Under the pieces are notes generated by a model that made no database searches, was not told the origin of the DNA, and saw only the letters and a program-made list of their open reading frames with translations. The position numbers were made by a program, and so were the translations under genes. Below are positions 52,558-61,273 of a stretch of 64,000 nt of DNA, in pieces (position 1 is the stretch's first letter; each line of letters begins with the position of its first letter). Source of the DNA: Salmonella bongori NCTC 12419. Its GTDB lineage: Bacteria > Pseudomonadota > Gammaproteobacteria > Enterobacterales > Enterobacteriaceae. The DNA is taken from assembly GCF_000252995.1 (NCBI RefSeq), contig NC_015761.1, forward strand, positions 3,286,001 through 3,350,000. The letters are read 5' to 3'.

Positions 52558-54363
52558 CTACTCAAATTCATCCCAGCCATCCAACTGGCGCCGTTCCTGC
52601 TGCATTTCGCGCTGGAAAATCTCTTCCAGCTCGCGCCGGGCCTCTCTGGCACGCGAAATTTGCACCGTGTCGGTGTGAACCGGGATAAGTTCCCGCAGCA
52701 TGCGCATATCCAGACGACGGAAATGTAACTGCGCCCGCAGGGCCTGATGAGGATGCATCCCCAGCGACACCAGCGTTTTTCGCCCCAGCTCCAGCGCGCT
52801 GGAAAAGGTCTCGCGGGAAAACTGCGTCACCCCAGCCTGTAATAACTCATGCGCCTCTACTCGACCGCGCGCTCGCGCAAGAATATGCAGATGCGGAAAA
52901 TGCTGCTGGCACAACTCCACCAGAGTCATCGTGTCTTCCGGTTCATTACAGGTGATCACTATCGACTCTGCCGCCTCCGCGCCTGCCGAGCGCAGGAGTT
53001 CGACCTGTGTGGCATCGCCGTAATACACTTTATAGCCGTATTTTCGCATCAGATTAACGGCGCCGATATCGCGTTCCAACACGGTGATACGCATCTTATT
53101 CGCCATTAGCAACCGGCCAATCACCTGTCCAAAACGACCAAATCCCACGATGATCACCTGCGGTTTATCATCTTCAACCCACGGTTTTTCAGCATCGTCT
53201 TCCGGGCCATTAATTCGGCGCGATAACCATTTATCAATGCCTTTCATCAGTAACGGTGTGGTCATCATTGATAAGGTCACGGTCACCAATAATAACGCCA
53301 TCTGATCGCCCTGAAACAGGCGTTGGGAAGAGGCAGTAGAAAAGAGCACAAAGGCGAACTCTCCTCCCTGACTGAGCACGCCGGCAAACTGCATCCGCTC
53401 AGAGCTTCTTATGCCATAGAGCCGCGCCAGCAAATATAACACCGCAATCTTTATCGCCACCAGAATGATGACGCTCGCCGCCACCCACAGCAAATGGGTA
53501 TAAAGTACGCCAAGATTCAACGCCATGCCGACAGAGATAAAGAACAGCCCCAGCAGTAACCCTTTAAACGGATCGATAGCATTTTCCAGCTCATGCCGAT
53601 ATTCGCTTTCTGCCAACAAAACCCCTGCAATAAATGTTCCCAGCGCCATTGACAGCCCTAGCGCGTCCATAAATAAGGCGGCGCCCAATACCAGTAGCAG
53701 CGTGGCGGCGGTAAACACCTCGCGCACGCCTGACGAGGCGATAAAACGAAACACCGGACGCAACAGGTAACGACCGCCAACTAACATCCCGGAAAAGGCT
53801 AATACCTTCATTCCCACTTTGAACCAGTCAAAATACTCGTCGGCAGATCCCGCTAATAATGGCACCAACGCCAGCGCGGGAATCACCGCGAGATCCTGAA
53901 ATAGCAAGACTGAAAAACCCAGTTGCCCGGCTTCGCTGCGATTCATCCCCTTTTCGCGCATTAACTGCAGAGCCATCGCCGTCGACGACATCGCGAGGCC
54001 GATCCCACCAACCACCGCCGCCTGCCATAAGAAATCAGCAAGCATCAGTAGCCCCGCCAACACCGCCGCGCTTAGCAGCACCTGCGCGACGCCGACACCG
54101 AAGATAGAACGCCGTAGTTGCCAAAGTCGGGAGGGATTCAGTTCCAGGCCAATGATAAACATCAGAAACACGACGCCCAGTTCAGAAAAATGCAGGATCT
54201 CGTCGACATCGCTGATAAATCCCAACCCCCACGGACCAATGGCGATCCCCGCCAGCAAATATCCCAGCACCGCGCCGATGCCAAGCCGGGCCGCCAGCGG
54301 CACTACCGCGACCGCCGCGAAGAGAAATAACACGCCCGCCATCAACAAATCAGAGCTTTCCAT
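52558..54363 (-). CDS. kefB: glutathione-gated potassium efflux system KefB
   Basis: KefB exports K+ in exchange for H+ when glutathione adducts form, protecting against electrophiles. The 601-residue product has a CPA2-type membrane domain (about 1-380) and a C-terminal RCK domain with the Rossmann motif VGFGRFGQVIGR. ATG 54363 (MESSDLLMAG) is the family start; the longer frame from 54492 lies in kefG. It overlaps the kefG stop in a TGATG junction. Confidence 0.97.
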   Translation of the reverse strand: MESSDLLMAGVLFLFAAVAVVPLAARLGIGAVLGYLLAGIAIGPWGLGFISDVDEILHFSELGVVFLMFIIGLELNPSRLWQLRRSIFGVGVAQVLLSAAVLAGLLMLADFLWQAAVVGGIGLAMSSTAMALQLMREKGMNRSEAGQLGFSVLLFQDLAVIPALALVPLLAGSADEYFDWFKVGMKVLAFSGMLVGGRYLLRPVFRFIASSGVREVFTAATLLLVLGAALFMDALGLSMALGTFIAGVLLAESEYRHELENAIDPFKGLLLGLFFISVGMALNLGVLYTHLLWVAASVIILVAIKIAVLYLLARLYGIRSSERMQFAGVLSQGGEFAFVLFSTASSQRLFQGDQMALLLVTVTLSMMTTPLLMKGIDKWLSRRINGPEDDAEKPWVEDDKPQVIIVGFGRFGQVIGRLLMANKMRITVLERDIGAVNLMRKYGYKVYYGDATQVELLRSAGAEAAESIVITCNEPEDTMTLVELCQQHFPHLHILARARGRVEAHELLQAGVTQFSRETFSSALELGRKTLVSLGMHPHQALRAQLHFRRLDMRMLRELIPVHTDTVQISRAREARRELEEIFQREMQQERRQLDGWDEFE

Positions 54364-54917
54364 CAATGGCCTCCCGCAGTGACAGGATTGGCCAGCCACT
54401 CGCCATAGGCTTTCGCATGACTGGCCAGCGCCTGCGGTGACTGCCGACGCGCCCAATACACAATAATAGGCGTCATCCAGTGCATCCGACACATGGCCGA
54501 GGTCAGTTCAAAGGGACGCAGTACATCACTCATCGGATAGCGGTTCAGCGCATCATACCGATAAGCGCTCTCCGGCTCACCGGTGGTGATTACGCTACGC
54601 CAGTATTTTCCCGCCAGTTGGTTTCCTCCCGGCCCGCTGGCGAACCCCCGGCTCAAAACGCGGTCAAACCATTCTTTCAGTAAAGCCGGACAGCTATAGG
54701 TGTAAAGGGGATGTTGAAAGACAATGACCTCGTGCGCGCGCAAAAGCGCTTGCTCATAAGGCGTATCGATAAAAAAATCAGGATAGTGCGCATAAAGATC
54801 GTGCACCGTCACATTGCTGCACTGCATAGCCGGCTTAAGCAGTACCCGATTAGCAACCGAGTCCTGTGATTCCGGATGGGCATACAACAGCAAGACTTTT
54901 GCTGGCTGAGACATCAT
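54363..54917 (-). CDS. kefG: KefG, ancillary subunit of KefB
   Basis: KefG is a flavodoxin-like quinone-oxidoreductase-type protein required for full KefB activity. The 184-residue product starts MMSQPAKVLL at 54917, with GGGAGG just upstream, and has the YAHPESQDSVAN nucleotide-binding and HPLYTYSCPALLKEW segments. A longer frame to 55079 only reads through a repeat element in the leader. Confidence 0.95.
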   Translation of the reverse strand: MMSQPAKVLLLYAHPESQDSVANRVLLKPAMQCSNVTVHDLYAHYPDFFIDTPYEQALLRAHEVIVFQHPLYTYSCPALLKEWFDRVLSRGFASGPGGNQLAGKYWRSVITTGEPESAYRYDALNRYPMSDVLRPFELTSAMCRMHWMTPIIVYWARRQSPQALASHAKAYGEWLANPVTAGGH

Positions 54918-54940
54918 CCCCCTCCCGGTTATTTTAGATA

Positions 54941-55077
54941 GATACGCTTCATTCTTCAGGCTGCTTCTACGTTGATGACGTTTGTTCCCCCCAGTCACGT
55001 ACTCTATGTACGCGCCCGGGATTAATGAGAGATAACCTTGTCCCTCACTAAAGGCCGCCTGAAGGATTTTGTGTATC
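54941..55077. repeat. dispersed palindromic element, copy C, in the kefG leader
   Basis: Inverted ends GATACGCTTCATTCTTCAGGC and GCCTGAAGGATTTTGTGTATC match in most positions (read as arms of one palindrome). The core CCCCAGTCACGTACTCTATGTACGC follows the same plan as copies A and B but is more diverged. It lies 23 bases before the kefG start, so it is in the mRNA leader or promoter. Confidence 0.6.
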
Positions 55078-55177
55078 ATTGTTGTTTTGGGCTACCATTG
55101 CGCCCCAGCACGGCAAAACAACCGCGCTCTACATTATCATAATGATAAATTAACATAGTCTGAACATACGGCGCCTT

Positions 55178-57082
55178 ATGATTGTTTTTTCTTCGTTACA
55201 AATTCGTCGCGGCGTGCGCGTCCTGCTGGACAATGCCTCGGCCACCATCAATCCAGGCCAGAAAGTGGGTCTGGTGGGTAAAAACGGCTGCGGTAAATCG
55301 ACTCTGCTGGCATTGCTGAAAAATGAAATCAGCGCCGATGCCGGGAATTTTACTGTACCCGGAACCTGGCAATTAGCGTGGGTTAATCAGGAAACGCCCG
55401 CATTGCCTCAACCCGCGATTGAGTATGTGATTGACGGCGACCGTGAGTACCGTCACCTGGAAGCGCAGCTCAATGACGCCAACGAACGTAACGACGGACA
55501 TGCTATCGCCGCCATACATGGCAAGCTGGACGCTATCGACGCCTGGACCGTTCGCTCCCGCGCCGCCAGCCTACTTCACGGTCTCGGCTTCTCTAACGAT
55601 CAGCTAGACCGTCCGGTCAGCGATTTTTCTGGCGGCTGGCGGATGCGCCTTAACCTGGCACAGGCGCTGATTTGCCGTTCCGATCTCCTGTTGCTCGACG
55701 AACCAACCAACCACCTTGATCTCGATGCCGTGATTTGGCTGGAAAAATGGCTGAAGAGTTATCCAGGGACTCTGATTCTGATCTCACACGATCGCGATTT
55801 TCTCGACCCGATAGTGGATAAAATTATCCATATCGAACAGCAGACTCTGTTCGAGTACACCGGTAACTACAGTGCGTTTGAAGTACAGCGTGCCACGCGT
55901 CTGGCGCAGCAACAGGCGATGTATGAAAGTCAGCAGGAGCGCGTGGCGCATCTGCAAAGTTATATAGACCGTTTCCGCGCCAAAGCAACAAAAGCGAAGC
56001 AGGCACAAAGTCGTATCAAAATGCTGGAGCGCATGGAGCTTATCGCCCCGGCCCACGTGGATAACCCGTTCCATTTCAGCTTCCGTACGCCGGAAAGCCT
56101 GCCTAACCCACTGCTGAAGATGGAAAAAGTCAGCGCTGGCTATGGTGATCGCATTATTCTGGACGCTATCAAGCTGAACCTGGTCCCCGGCTCGCGCATT
56201 GGTCTGCTGGGGCGTAACGGCGCGGGTAAATCAACGTTAATCAAATTACTGGCGGGCGAACTGGCATCGGCCAGTGGGGAAATTGGCCTCGCTAAAGGCA
56301 TTAAGCTGGGCTACTTCGCCCAGCATCAACTGGAGTATTTACGCGCCGATGAGTCGCCGTTGCAGCATATGGCGCGTCTGGCGCCGCAGGAGTTCGAACA
56401 GAAGTTGCGTGATTATCTTGGCGGTTTTGGTTTCCAGGGCGACAAGGTGACGGAAGAGACGCGGCGTTTCTCTGGCGGCGAGAAAGCGCGTCTGGTACTG
56501 GCGCTGATTGTCTGGCAGCGACCGAACCTGTTGCTGCTTGATGAACCCACCAACCACCTTGATCTCGACATGCGGCAGGCGCTGACCGAAGCGCTCATTG
56601 ATTTCGAAGGCGCTCTGGTGGTCGTCTCGCACGACCGTCATCTGATTCGCTCTACTACCGACGACCTCTATCTGGTACACGATAAAAAAGTCGAACCGTT
56701 CGATGGCGATTTAGAGGATTATCAGCAGTGGCTGAGCGACGTCCAAAAACAGGAAAGCCAGAGCGACAACGAACCAAAAGAGAACGCGAACAGCGCGCAG
56801 GCGCGTAAAGATCAGAAGCGTCGTGAGGCGGAACTGCGCACTCTGACACAACCGTTACGTAAAGAGATCGCTCGTCTGGAAAAAGAGATGGAGAAGCTCA
56901 ACGCCCAGTTAGCGCAGGCAGAAGAGAAGCTTGGCGACAGCAGCCTGTACGACCCGAGCCGCAAAGCGGAGATGACCGAGTGTCTGCAATTGCAGGCCAG
57001 CGTCAAATCCGGGCTGGAGGAGTGCGAGATGGCATGGCTTGAAGCGCAGGAGCAGCTTGAACAGATGCTACAAGAGCGCTAA
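55178..57082 (+). CDS. yheS: ABC-F family ATPase YheS
   Basis: YheS is one of the four E. coli ABC-F proteins that act on the ribosome rather than in transport. The 634-residue product has two ATPase domains with Walker A motifs GKNGCGKST (about residue 34) and GRNGAGKST (about 346), signatures SGGWRMRL and SGGEKARL, and the inter-domain linker. The C-terminal coiled coil (about 530-634) is charged. No membrane segment is present. Confidence 0.96.
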   Translation: MIVFSSLQIRRGVRVLLDNASATINPGQKVGLVGKNGCGKSTLLALLKNEISADAGNFTVPGTWQLAWVNQETPALPQPAIEYVIDGDREYRHLEAQLNDANERNDGHAIAAIHGKLDAIDAWTVRSRAASLLHGLGFSNDQLDRPVSDFSGGWRMRLNLAQALICRSDLLLLDEPTNHLDLDAVIWLEKWLKSYPGTLILISHDRDFLDPIVDKIIHIEQQTLFEYTGNYSAFEVQRATRLAQQQAMYESQQERVAHLQSYIDRFRAKATKAKQAQSRIKMLERMELIAPAHVDNPFHFSFRTPESLPNPLLKMEKVSAGYGDRIILDAIKLNLVPGSRIGLLGRNGAGKSTLIKLLAGELASASGEIGLAKGIKLGYFAQHQLEYLRADESPLQHMARLAPQEFEQKLRDYLGGFGFQGDKVTEETRRFSGGEKARLVLALIVWQRPNLLLLDEPTNHLDLDMRQALTEALIDFEGALVVVSHDRHLIRSTTDDLYLVHDKKVEPFDGDLEDYQQWLSDVQKQESQSDNEPKENANSAQARKDQKRREAELRTLTQPLRKEIARLEKEMEKLNAQLAQAEEKLGDSSLYDPSRKAEMTECLQLQASVKSGLEECEMAWLEAQEQLEQMLQER

Positions 57083-57126
57083 TTTCACTGGCAGGCTTTG
57101 CGTATGTAAAGCCTGCTATCCGCTTT

Positions 57127-57438
57127 TTAGCGGCTAAGGTTGCCGTGATTTATTTTCGTCAGCGCATCATTCACGCCAAATAATTTAAACGTCACCTCAT
57201 CAACGCCGAGATTTTTCAAACGCGCTGAGTGTTTTTTCATGTAGGCCAGTGCGGTTTCTTCAGATTCAAATAAATAAATACCGCCCGCCTGCTGATTTTG
57301 CTCGCTTTCCGTCCAGATCTTCCAGATAAAGCCCGGCTCCTCATTAATTGACTCGGCCAGCCCGAGCAGCTGCCGGGTCATCTCCTCGCCAAACGGGCCG
57401 CTAAAGTTAAAATGGATCTGTAAAAGTGTCTTTGACAT
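57127..57438 (-). CDS. YdhR-like ferredoxin-fold protein (putative monooxygenase)
   Basis: The 103-residue protein from ATG 57438 (MSKTLLQIHFNFSGPFG) closely resembles E. coli YdhR: the segments LAESINEEPGFIWKIWTES, AGGIYLFESEE and SARLKNLGVDEV are family features. This fold is shared with small antibiotic-biosynthesis-type monooxygenases; no reaction is known. It is an extra gene relative to E. coli, convergent with yheS and divergent from yheT. A longer start at 57483 is less likely. Confidence 0.85.
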   Translation of the reverse strand: MSKTLLQIHFNFSGPFGEEMTRQLLGLAESINEEPGFIWKIWTESEQNQQAGGIYLFESEETALAYMKKHSARLKNLGVDEVTFKLFGVNDALTKINHGNLSR

Positions 57439-57680
57439 GTCCTCTCCTTCAGTCACATAACCACCGTACTGCCACACTACCACGATTAATTCAGCCTATG
57501 TATGTATTCACGCCATTTCTGTAGGGGATTGCGCACGTATTGATTACCGCCCGGCCTGGCGAAACGCTGTGCAACTTTCGTCCCCCCCTTGCTCAATTGC
57601 ACCTAAAATCACATATTGACTAATCTGTGAACCTTATGCGCGGTATAGTATTGCTTCCAATATTCAATTGTTCTGGTGCT

Positions 57681-58700
57681 ATGGTTGAGATCACGCCTAC
57701 AGAAATGACCCCGACTGCCGATGACTCGCATGAATTTATTCCCATGCGCGGTATTCGTAATCGCCATTTACAGACTATGCTTCCGCGTTTGATCCGTCGC
57801 AAAGTGAGGTTCAGTGCCCACTGGCAACGGCTGGAATTACCGGACGGCGACTTTGTCGATCTGGCCTGGAGTGAAGATCCAGGCCAGGCGAAGCATAAAC
57901 CGCGACTGGTCGTCTTTCACGGTCTGGAAGGCAGCCTGAACAGCCCCTATGCTCATGGTCTCATTGAGGCGGCGCAGAAACGCGGCTGGCTGGGCGTGGT
58001 GATGCATTTTCGTGGCTGTAGCGGTGAACCAAACCGGCTGAATCGCATCTACCATTCCGGCGAAACGGAAGACGGCGCCTGGTTTCTACGTTGGCTGCAG
58101 CGTGAGTTTGGCGCCGTTCCGACAGCCGCCGTAGGCTATTCGCTCGGAGGGAATATGCTGGCGTGCCTGTTGGCGAAAGAAGGCCGTGATATTCCCATCG
58201 ATGCTGCGGTAATTGTTTCAGCGCCCTTTGTGCTTGAGGCCTGTAGCTATCACATGGAAAAAGGGTTTTCTCGCGTTTATCAACGCTATTTACTCAATCT
58301 GTTAAAAGCTAATGCATCACGCAAACTGGCGGCGTATCCGGGGTCGCTACCGGTAAATCTGGCGCAGTTGAAGTCAATGCGCCGCATTCGCGAGTTTGAC
58401 GATTTGATCACCGCGAAAATTCATGGTTTTGCCGACGCCATCGACTACTATCGTCAGTGTAGCGCTATGCCGTTGCTTAGCCAGATTGCCAAACCAACGC
58501 TGATTATTCATGCCAAAGACGATCCGTTCATGGATCATCATGTGATCCCGAATACAGAAGATCTTCCCCCGCACGTGGAGTATCAGCTTACCGAGCACGG
58601 CGGACACGTGGGATTTATCAGCGGTACACCGCTGCGTCCCGAAATGTGGCTGGAACGCCGAATTCCTGACTGGCTGACAACATATCTGGAGGCGTCATAA
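57681..58700 (+). CDS. yheT: alpha/beta hydrolase YheT
   Basis: This 339-residue hydrolase of the YheT/ABHD1-3 family has the nucleophile elbow GYSLGGN, the aspartate in HAKDDPFM and the histidine in EHGGHVGF. The substrate is unknown. ATG 57681 (MVEITPTEM) matches the usual length best; two more codons-in-frame ATGs upstream (57627, 57636) are possible. It is coupled to yheU by a TAATG junction. Confidence 0.93.
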   Translation: MVEITPTEMTPTADDSHEFIPMRGIRNRHLQTMLPRLIRRKVRFSAHWQRLELPDGDFVDLAWSEDPGQAKHKPRLVVFHGLEGSLNSPYAHGLIEAAQKRGWLGVVMHFRGCSGEPNRLNRIYHSGETEDGAWFLRWLQREFGAVPTAAVGYSLGGNMLACLLAKEGRDIPIDAAVIVSAPFVLEACSYHMEKGFSRVYQRYLLNLLKANASRKLAAYPGSLPVNLAQLKSMRRIREFDDLITAKIHGFADAIDYYRQCSAMPLLSQIAKPTLIIHAKDDPFMDHHVIPNTEDLPPHVEYQLTEHGGHVGFISGTPLRPEMWLERRIPDWLTTYLEAS

Positions 58701-58918
58701 TGATTATTCCCTGGCAGGAACTCTCCCCTGACACTCTGGATAATTTGATTGAAAGCTTTGTGTTGCGCGAAGGCACGGATTATGGTGAACATGAACGTTC
58801 GCTTGAACAAAAAGTCGCTGATGTAAAACGTCAACTGCAATCTGGCGAGGCCGTTCTGGTATGGTCTGAATTGCATGAAACGGTCAATATTATGCCGAAA
58901 AAGCAGTTTCGCGAATAA
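58700..58918 (+). CDS. yheU: conserved protein YheU (UPF0270)
   Basis: A 72-residue protein of the UPF0270 family starting MIIPWQELSPDTLDNLI. Function unknown. Overlaps the yheT stop by one base, so it is translated in series with it. prkB starts 51 bases on. Confidence 0.95.
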   Translation: MIIPWQELSPDTLDNLIESFVLREGTDYGEHERSLEQKVADVKRQLQSGEAVLVWSELHETVNIMPKKQFRE

Positions 58919-58969
58919 AACGGCTTTGACGGTAATACATTATAATTAAACCTACATCATGGAGTTACC

Positions 58970-59839
58970 ATGTCTGCCAAACATCCGGTGATCGCAGTAA
59001 CAGGGTCAAGCGGCGCGGGGACCACCACCACCAGCCTCGCGTTTCGTAAAATTTTCGCGCAGTTAAATCTGCATGCCGCCGAGGTGGAAGGCGACAGTTT
59101 TCATCGTTACACCCGCCCGGAAATGGACATGGCGATCCGCAAAGCGCGTGACGCCGGACGGCATATCAGCTATTTCGGGCCTGAAGCCAATGATTTCAGC
59201 CTGCTGGAACGCACCTTCATTGAGTACGGGCAGACGGGAAAAGGCCAGTCACGTAAATACCTGCATACCTATGATGAAGCCGTACCGTGGAACCAGGTTC
59301 CCGGCACGTTTACGCCCTGGCAGCCGCTTCCTGAACCTACCGATGTCCTGTTTTATGAAGGGTTGCACGGCGGCGTCGTGACCCCGCAGCATGATGTCGC
59401 ATGTCATGTTGATCTCCTGGTTGGCGTAGTACCTATTGTCAACCTGGAGTGGATTCAAAAATTGATTCGCGACACCAGCGAGCGCGGGCACTCTCGTGAG
59501 GCGGTGATGGATTCCGTGGTTCGATCCATGGACGACTACATCAATTACATTACGCCGCAGTTTTCACGTACCCATATTAACTTTCAGCGCGTACCGACCG
59601 TCGACACGTCAAATCCGTTCTCCGCAAAAGGCATTCCATCGCTGGATGAAAGTTTTGTGGTGATTCATTTCCGTAATCTGGAAGGGATCGATTTCCCCTG
59701 GCTGCTGGCGATGCTCCAGGGCTCGTTCATTTCTCATATTAATACCTTAGTGGTGCCGGGCGGCAAAATGGGACTGGCGATGGAGCTGATTATGTTGCCG
59801 CTGGTGCAGCGCTTAATGGAAGGCAAAAAAATCGAATAA
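58970..59839 (+). CDS. prkB: phosphoribulokinase-like protein PrkB
   Basis: The 289-residue protein has the P-loop GSSGAGTTTT and the phosphoribulokinase fold, but enterics lack RuBisCO, so its physiological substrate is unknown. Conserved segments HRYTRPEMD, YEGLHGG and VVPIVNLEW are intact. Confidence 0.95.
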   Translation: MSAKHPVIAVTGSSGAGTTTTSLAFRKIFAQLNLHAAEVEGDSFHRYTRPEMDMAIRKARDAGRHISYFGPEANDFSLLERTFIEYGQTGKGQSRKYLHTYDEAVPWNQVPGTFTPWQPLPEPTDVLFYEGLHGGVVTPQHDVACHVDLLVGVVPIVNLEWIQKLIRDTSERGHSREAVMDSVVRSMDDYINYITPQFSRTHINFQRVPTVDTSNPFSAKGIPSLDESFVVIHFRNLEGIDFPWLLAMLQGSFISHINTLVVPGGKMGLAMELIMLPLVQRLMEGKKIE

Positions 59840-59848
59840 AGTCAGTTT

Positions 59849-59876
59849 TTGCCGGATGCGCAACGCCATCCGGCAA
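59849..59876. repeat. REP (palindromic unit) between prkB and yhfA
   Basis: TTGCCGGATG and CATCCGGCAA flank a short centre, lying in the 43-base convergent gap. It may also stabilise the 3' end of one transcript. Confidence 0.9.
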
Positions 59877-59882
59877 CGATAA

Positions 59883-60287
59883 TTACGCCGCAATCACTTC
59901 ATAAGAATGGGTAATATTGACTGCTTTTTCCAGCATCAGCGCCACCGAGCAGTATTTTTCGGCGGAAAGATCGACCGCACGGGCAACGGCAGCCTCTTTC
60001 AGCGAGCGGCCGGTAACGATGAAATGCAAATTAATATGCGTGAACAGCCTCGGCGCCTCTTCCCGGCGCTCAGAGGTCAGCTTCACTTCGCAGTTGGTGA
60101 CATCCTGACGGCCCTTCTGCAGGATCGATACGACATCAATAGCGCTACATCCGCCTGCCGCCATCAAGACCATCTCCATCGGACTCGGCGCTTTGTCACC
60201 GGAGTTACCATCCATTAAAATCTGGTGGCCGGAGGAGGACTCACCAAGGAAAGTTAGTCCTTCAACCCACTTTACACGCGCTTGCAT
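59883..60287 (-). CDS. yhfA: OsmC-family protein YhfA
   Basis: The 134-residue protein belongs to the OsmC/Ohr fold. One redox cysteine context (AAGGCSAIDV) and a second cysteine near residue 112 (KYCSVALM) are visible, as in the family. Specific substrate unknown. It is divergent from crp and its promoter shares the crp regulatory region. Confidence 0.95.
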   Translation of the reverse strand: MQARVKWVEGLTFLGESSSGHQILMDGNSGDKAPSPMEMVLMAAGGCSAIDVVSILQKGRQDVTNCEVKLTSERREEAPRLFTHINLHFIVTGRSLKEAAVARAVDLSAEKYCSVALMLEKAVNITHSYEVIAA

Positions 60288-60592
60288 ATTCGTAACTCCA
60301 ATGTTTCAATTTTCCTGAAAGATTACGCGCATACGACAAAACTCGCAATGGAAGGCGACCTGGGTCATGCTGAAGCGAGACACCAGGAGACACACGGCGA
60401 AAGCTATGCTAAAACAGACAAGATGCTACAGTAATACATTGACGTACTGCATGTATGCAGAGGACATCACATTACAGGCTACAGTCTATTTTCGTAGCCC
60501 TCTTCCCAGGTAGCGGGAAGCATATTTTTGCAACCCCAGAGACAGTGCCTTTTCTGGCTCTGGAGACAGCTTATAACAGAGGATAACCGCGC
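60288..60592. promoter_or_regulatory. crp-yhfA divergent regulatory region
   Basis: The 305-base gap matches the E. coli crp control region from memory. A TACAGT -10 lies at 60427-60432, and a CRP-like site TGCAG-N6-TCACA lies at 60456-60471, just downstream of the start, where CRP represses its own gene. A hairpin-capable segment CTTCCCAGGTAGCGGGAAG is in the leader at 60503-60521. An AGAGGA ribosome site precedes the ATG. Confidence 0.7.
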
Positions 60593-61225
60593 ATGGTGCT
60601 TGGCAAACCGCAAACAGACCCGACTCTTGAATGGTTCTTGTCTCATTGCCACATTCATAAGTACCCGTCAAAGAGCACGCTGATTCACCAGGGTGAAAAA
60701 GCAGAAACGCTGTACTACATCGTTAAAGGCTCCGTGGCAGTGCTGATCAAAGATGAGGAAGGGAAAGAAATGATTCTTTCTTATCTGAATCAGGGTGATT
60801 TTATTGGTGAATTGGGCCTGTTTGAAGAAGGCCAGGAACGCAGCGCCTGGGTACGTGCAAAAACCGCATGTGAAGTCGCTGAAATTTCCTACAAAAAATT
60901 TCGCCAATTAATCCAGGTAAACCCGGATATTCTGATGCGCCTCTCTTCCCAGATGGCTCGTCGCTTACAAGTCACCTCAGAAAAAGTAGGTAACCTCGCC
61001 TTCCTCGATGTCACAGGGCGGATCGCGCAGACGCTGCTGAATCTGGCGAAACAGCCCGATGCCATGACGCACCCGGACGGGATGCAGATCAAAATCACCC
61101 GTCAGGAAATTGGTCAGATCGTCGGCTGTTCCCGCGAAACCGTTGGCCGTATTTTGAAGATGCTGGAAGATCAAAACCTGATCTCCGCACATGGCAAGAC
61201 CATCGTCGTCTACGGTACCCGTTAA
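60593..61225 (+). CDS. crp: cAMP receptor protein CRP
   Basis: CRP is the global regulator of catabolite-controlled genes. The 210-residue product (including Met) has the cAMP-binding domain (about 10-135, with GELGLFEEGQERSAWVRA) and the helix-turn-helix RQEIGQIVGCSRETVGRIL (about 169-190). The sequence is the standard enterobacterial one. Confidence 0.99.
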   Translation: MVLGKPQTDPTLEWFLSHCHIHKYPSKSTLIHQGEKAETLYYIVKGSVAVLIKDEEGKEMILSYLNQGDFIGELGLFEEGQERSAWVRAKTACEVAEISYKKFRQLIQVNPDILMRLSSQMARRLQVTSEKVGNLAFLDVTGRIAQTLLNLAKQPDAMTHPDGMQIKITRQEIGQIVGCSRETVGRILKMLEDQNLISAHGKTIVVYGTR

Positions 61226-61234
61226 TTCCGTCAG

Positions 61235-61263
61235 AATGGCGCGTGTTACCATGCGCCATTTTT
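61235..61263 (+). terminator. crp terminator
   Basis: AATGGCGC (61235-61242) and GCGCCATT (61253-61260) form a stem followed by T. yhfK begins 10 bases after it. Confidence 0.85.
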
Positions 61264-61273
61264 GTTTGCATCG

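Noticed and set aside
54364..54492. N-terminal extension of kefB to 644 residues
   Set aside because: It reads through kefG in another frame; the conserved start is at 54363.
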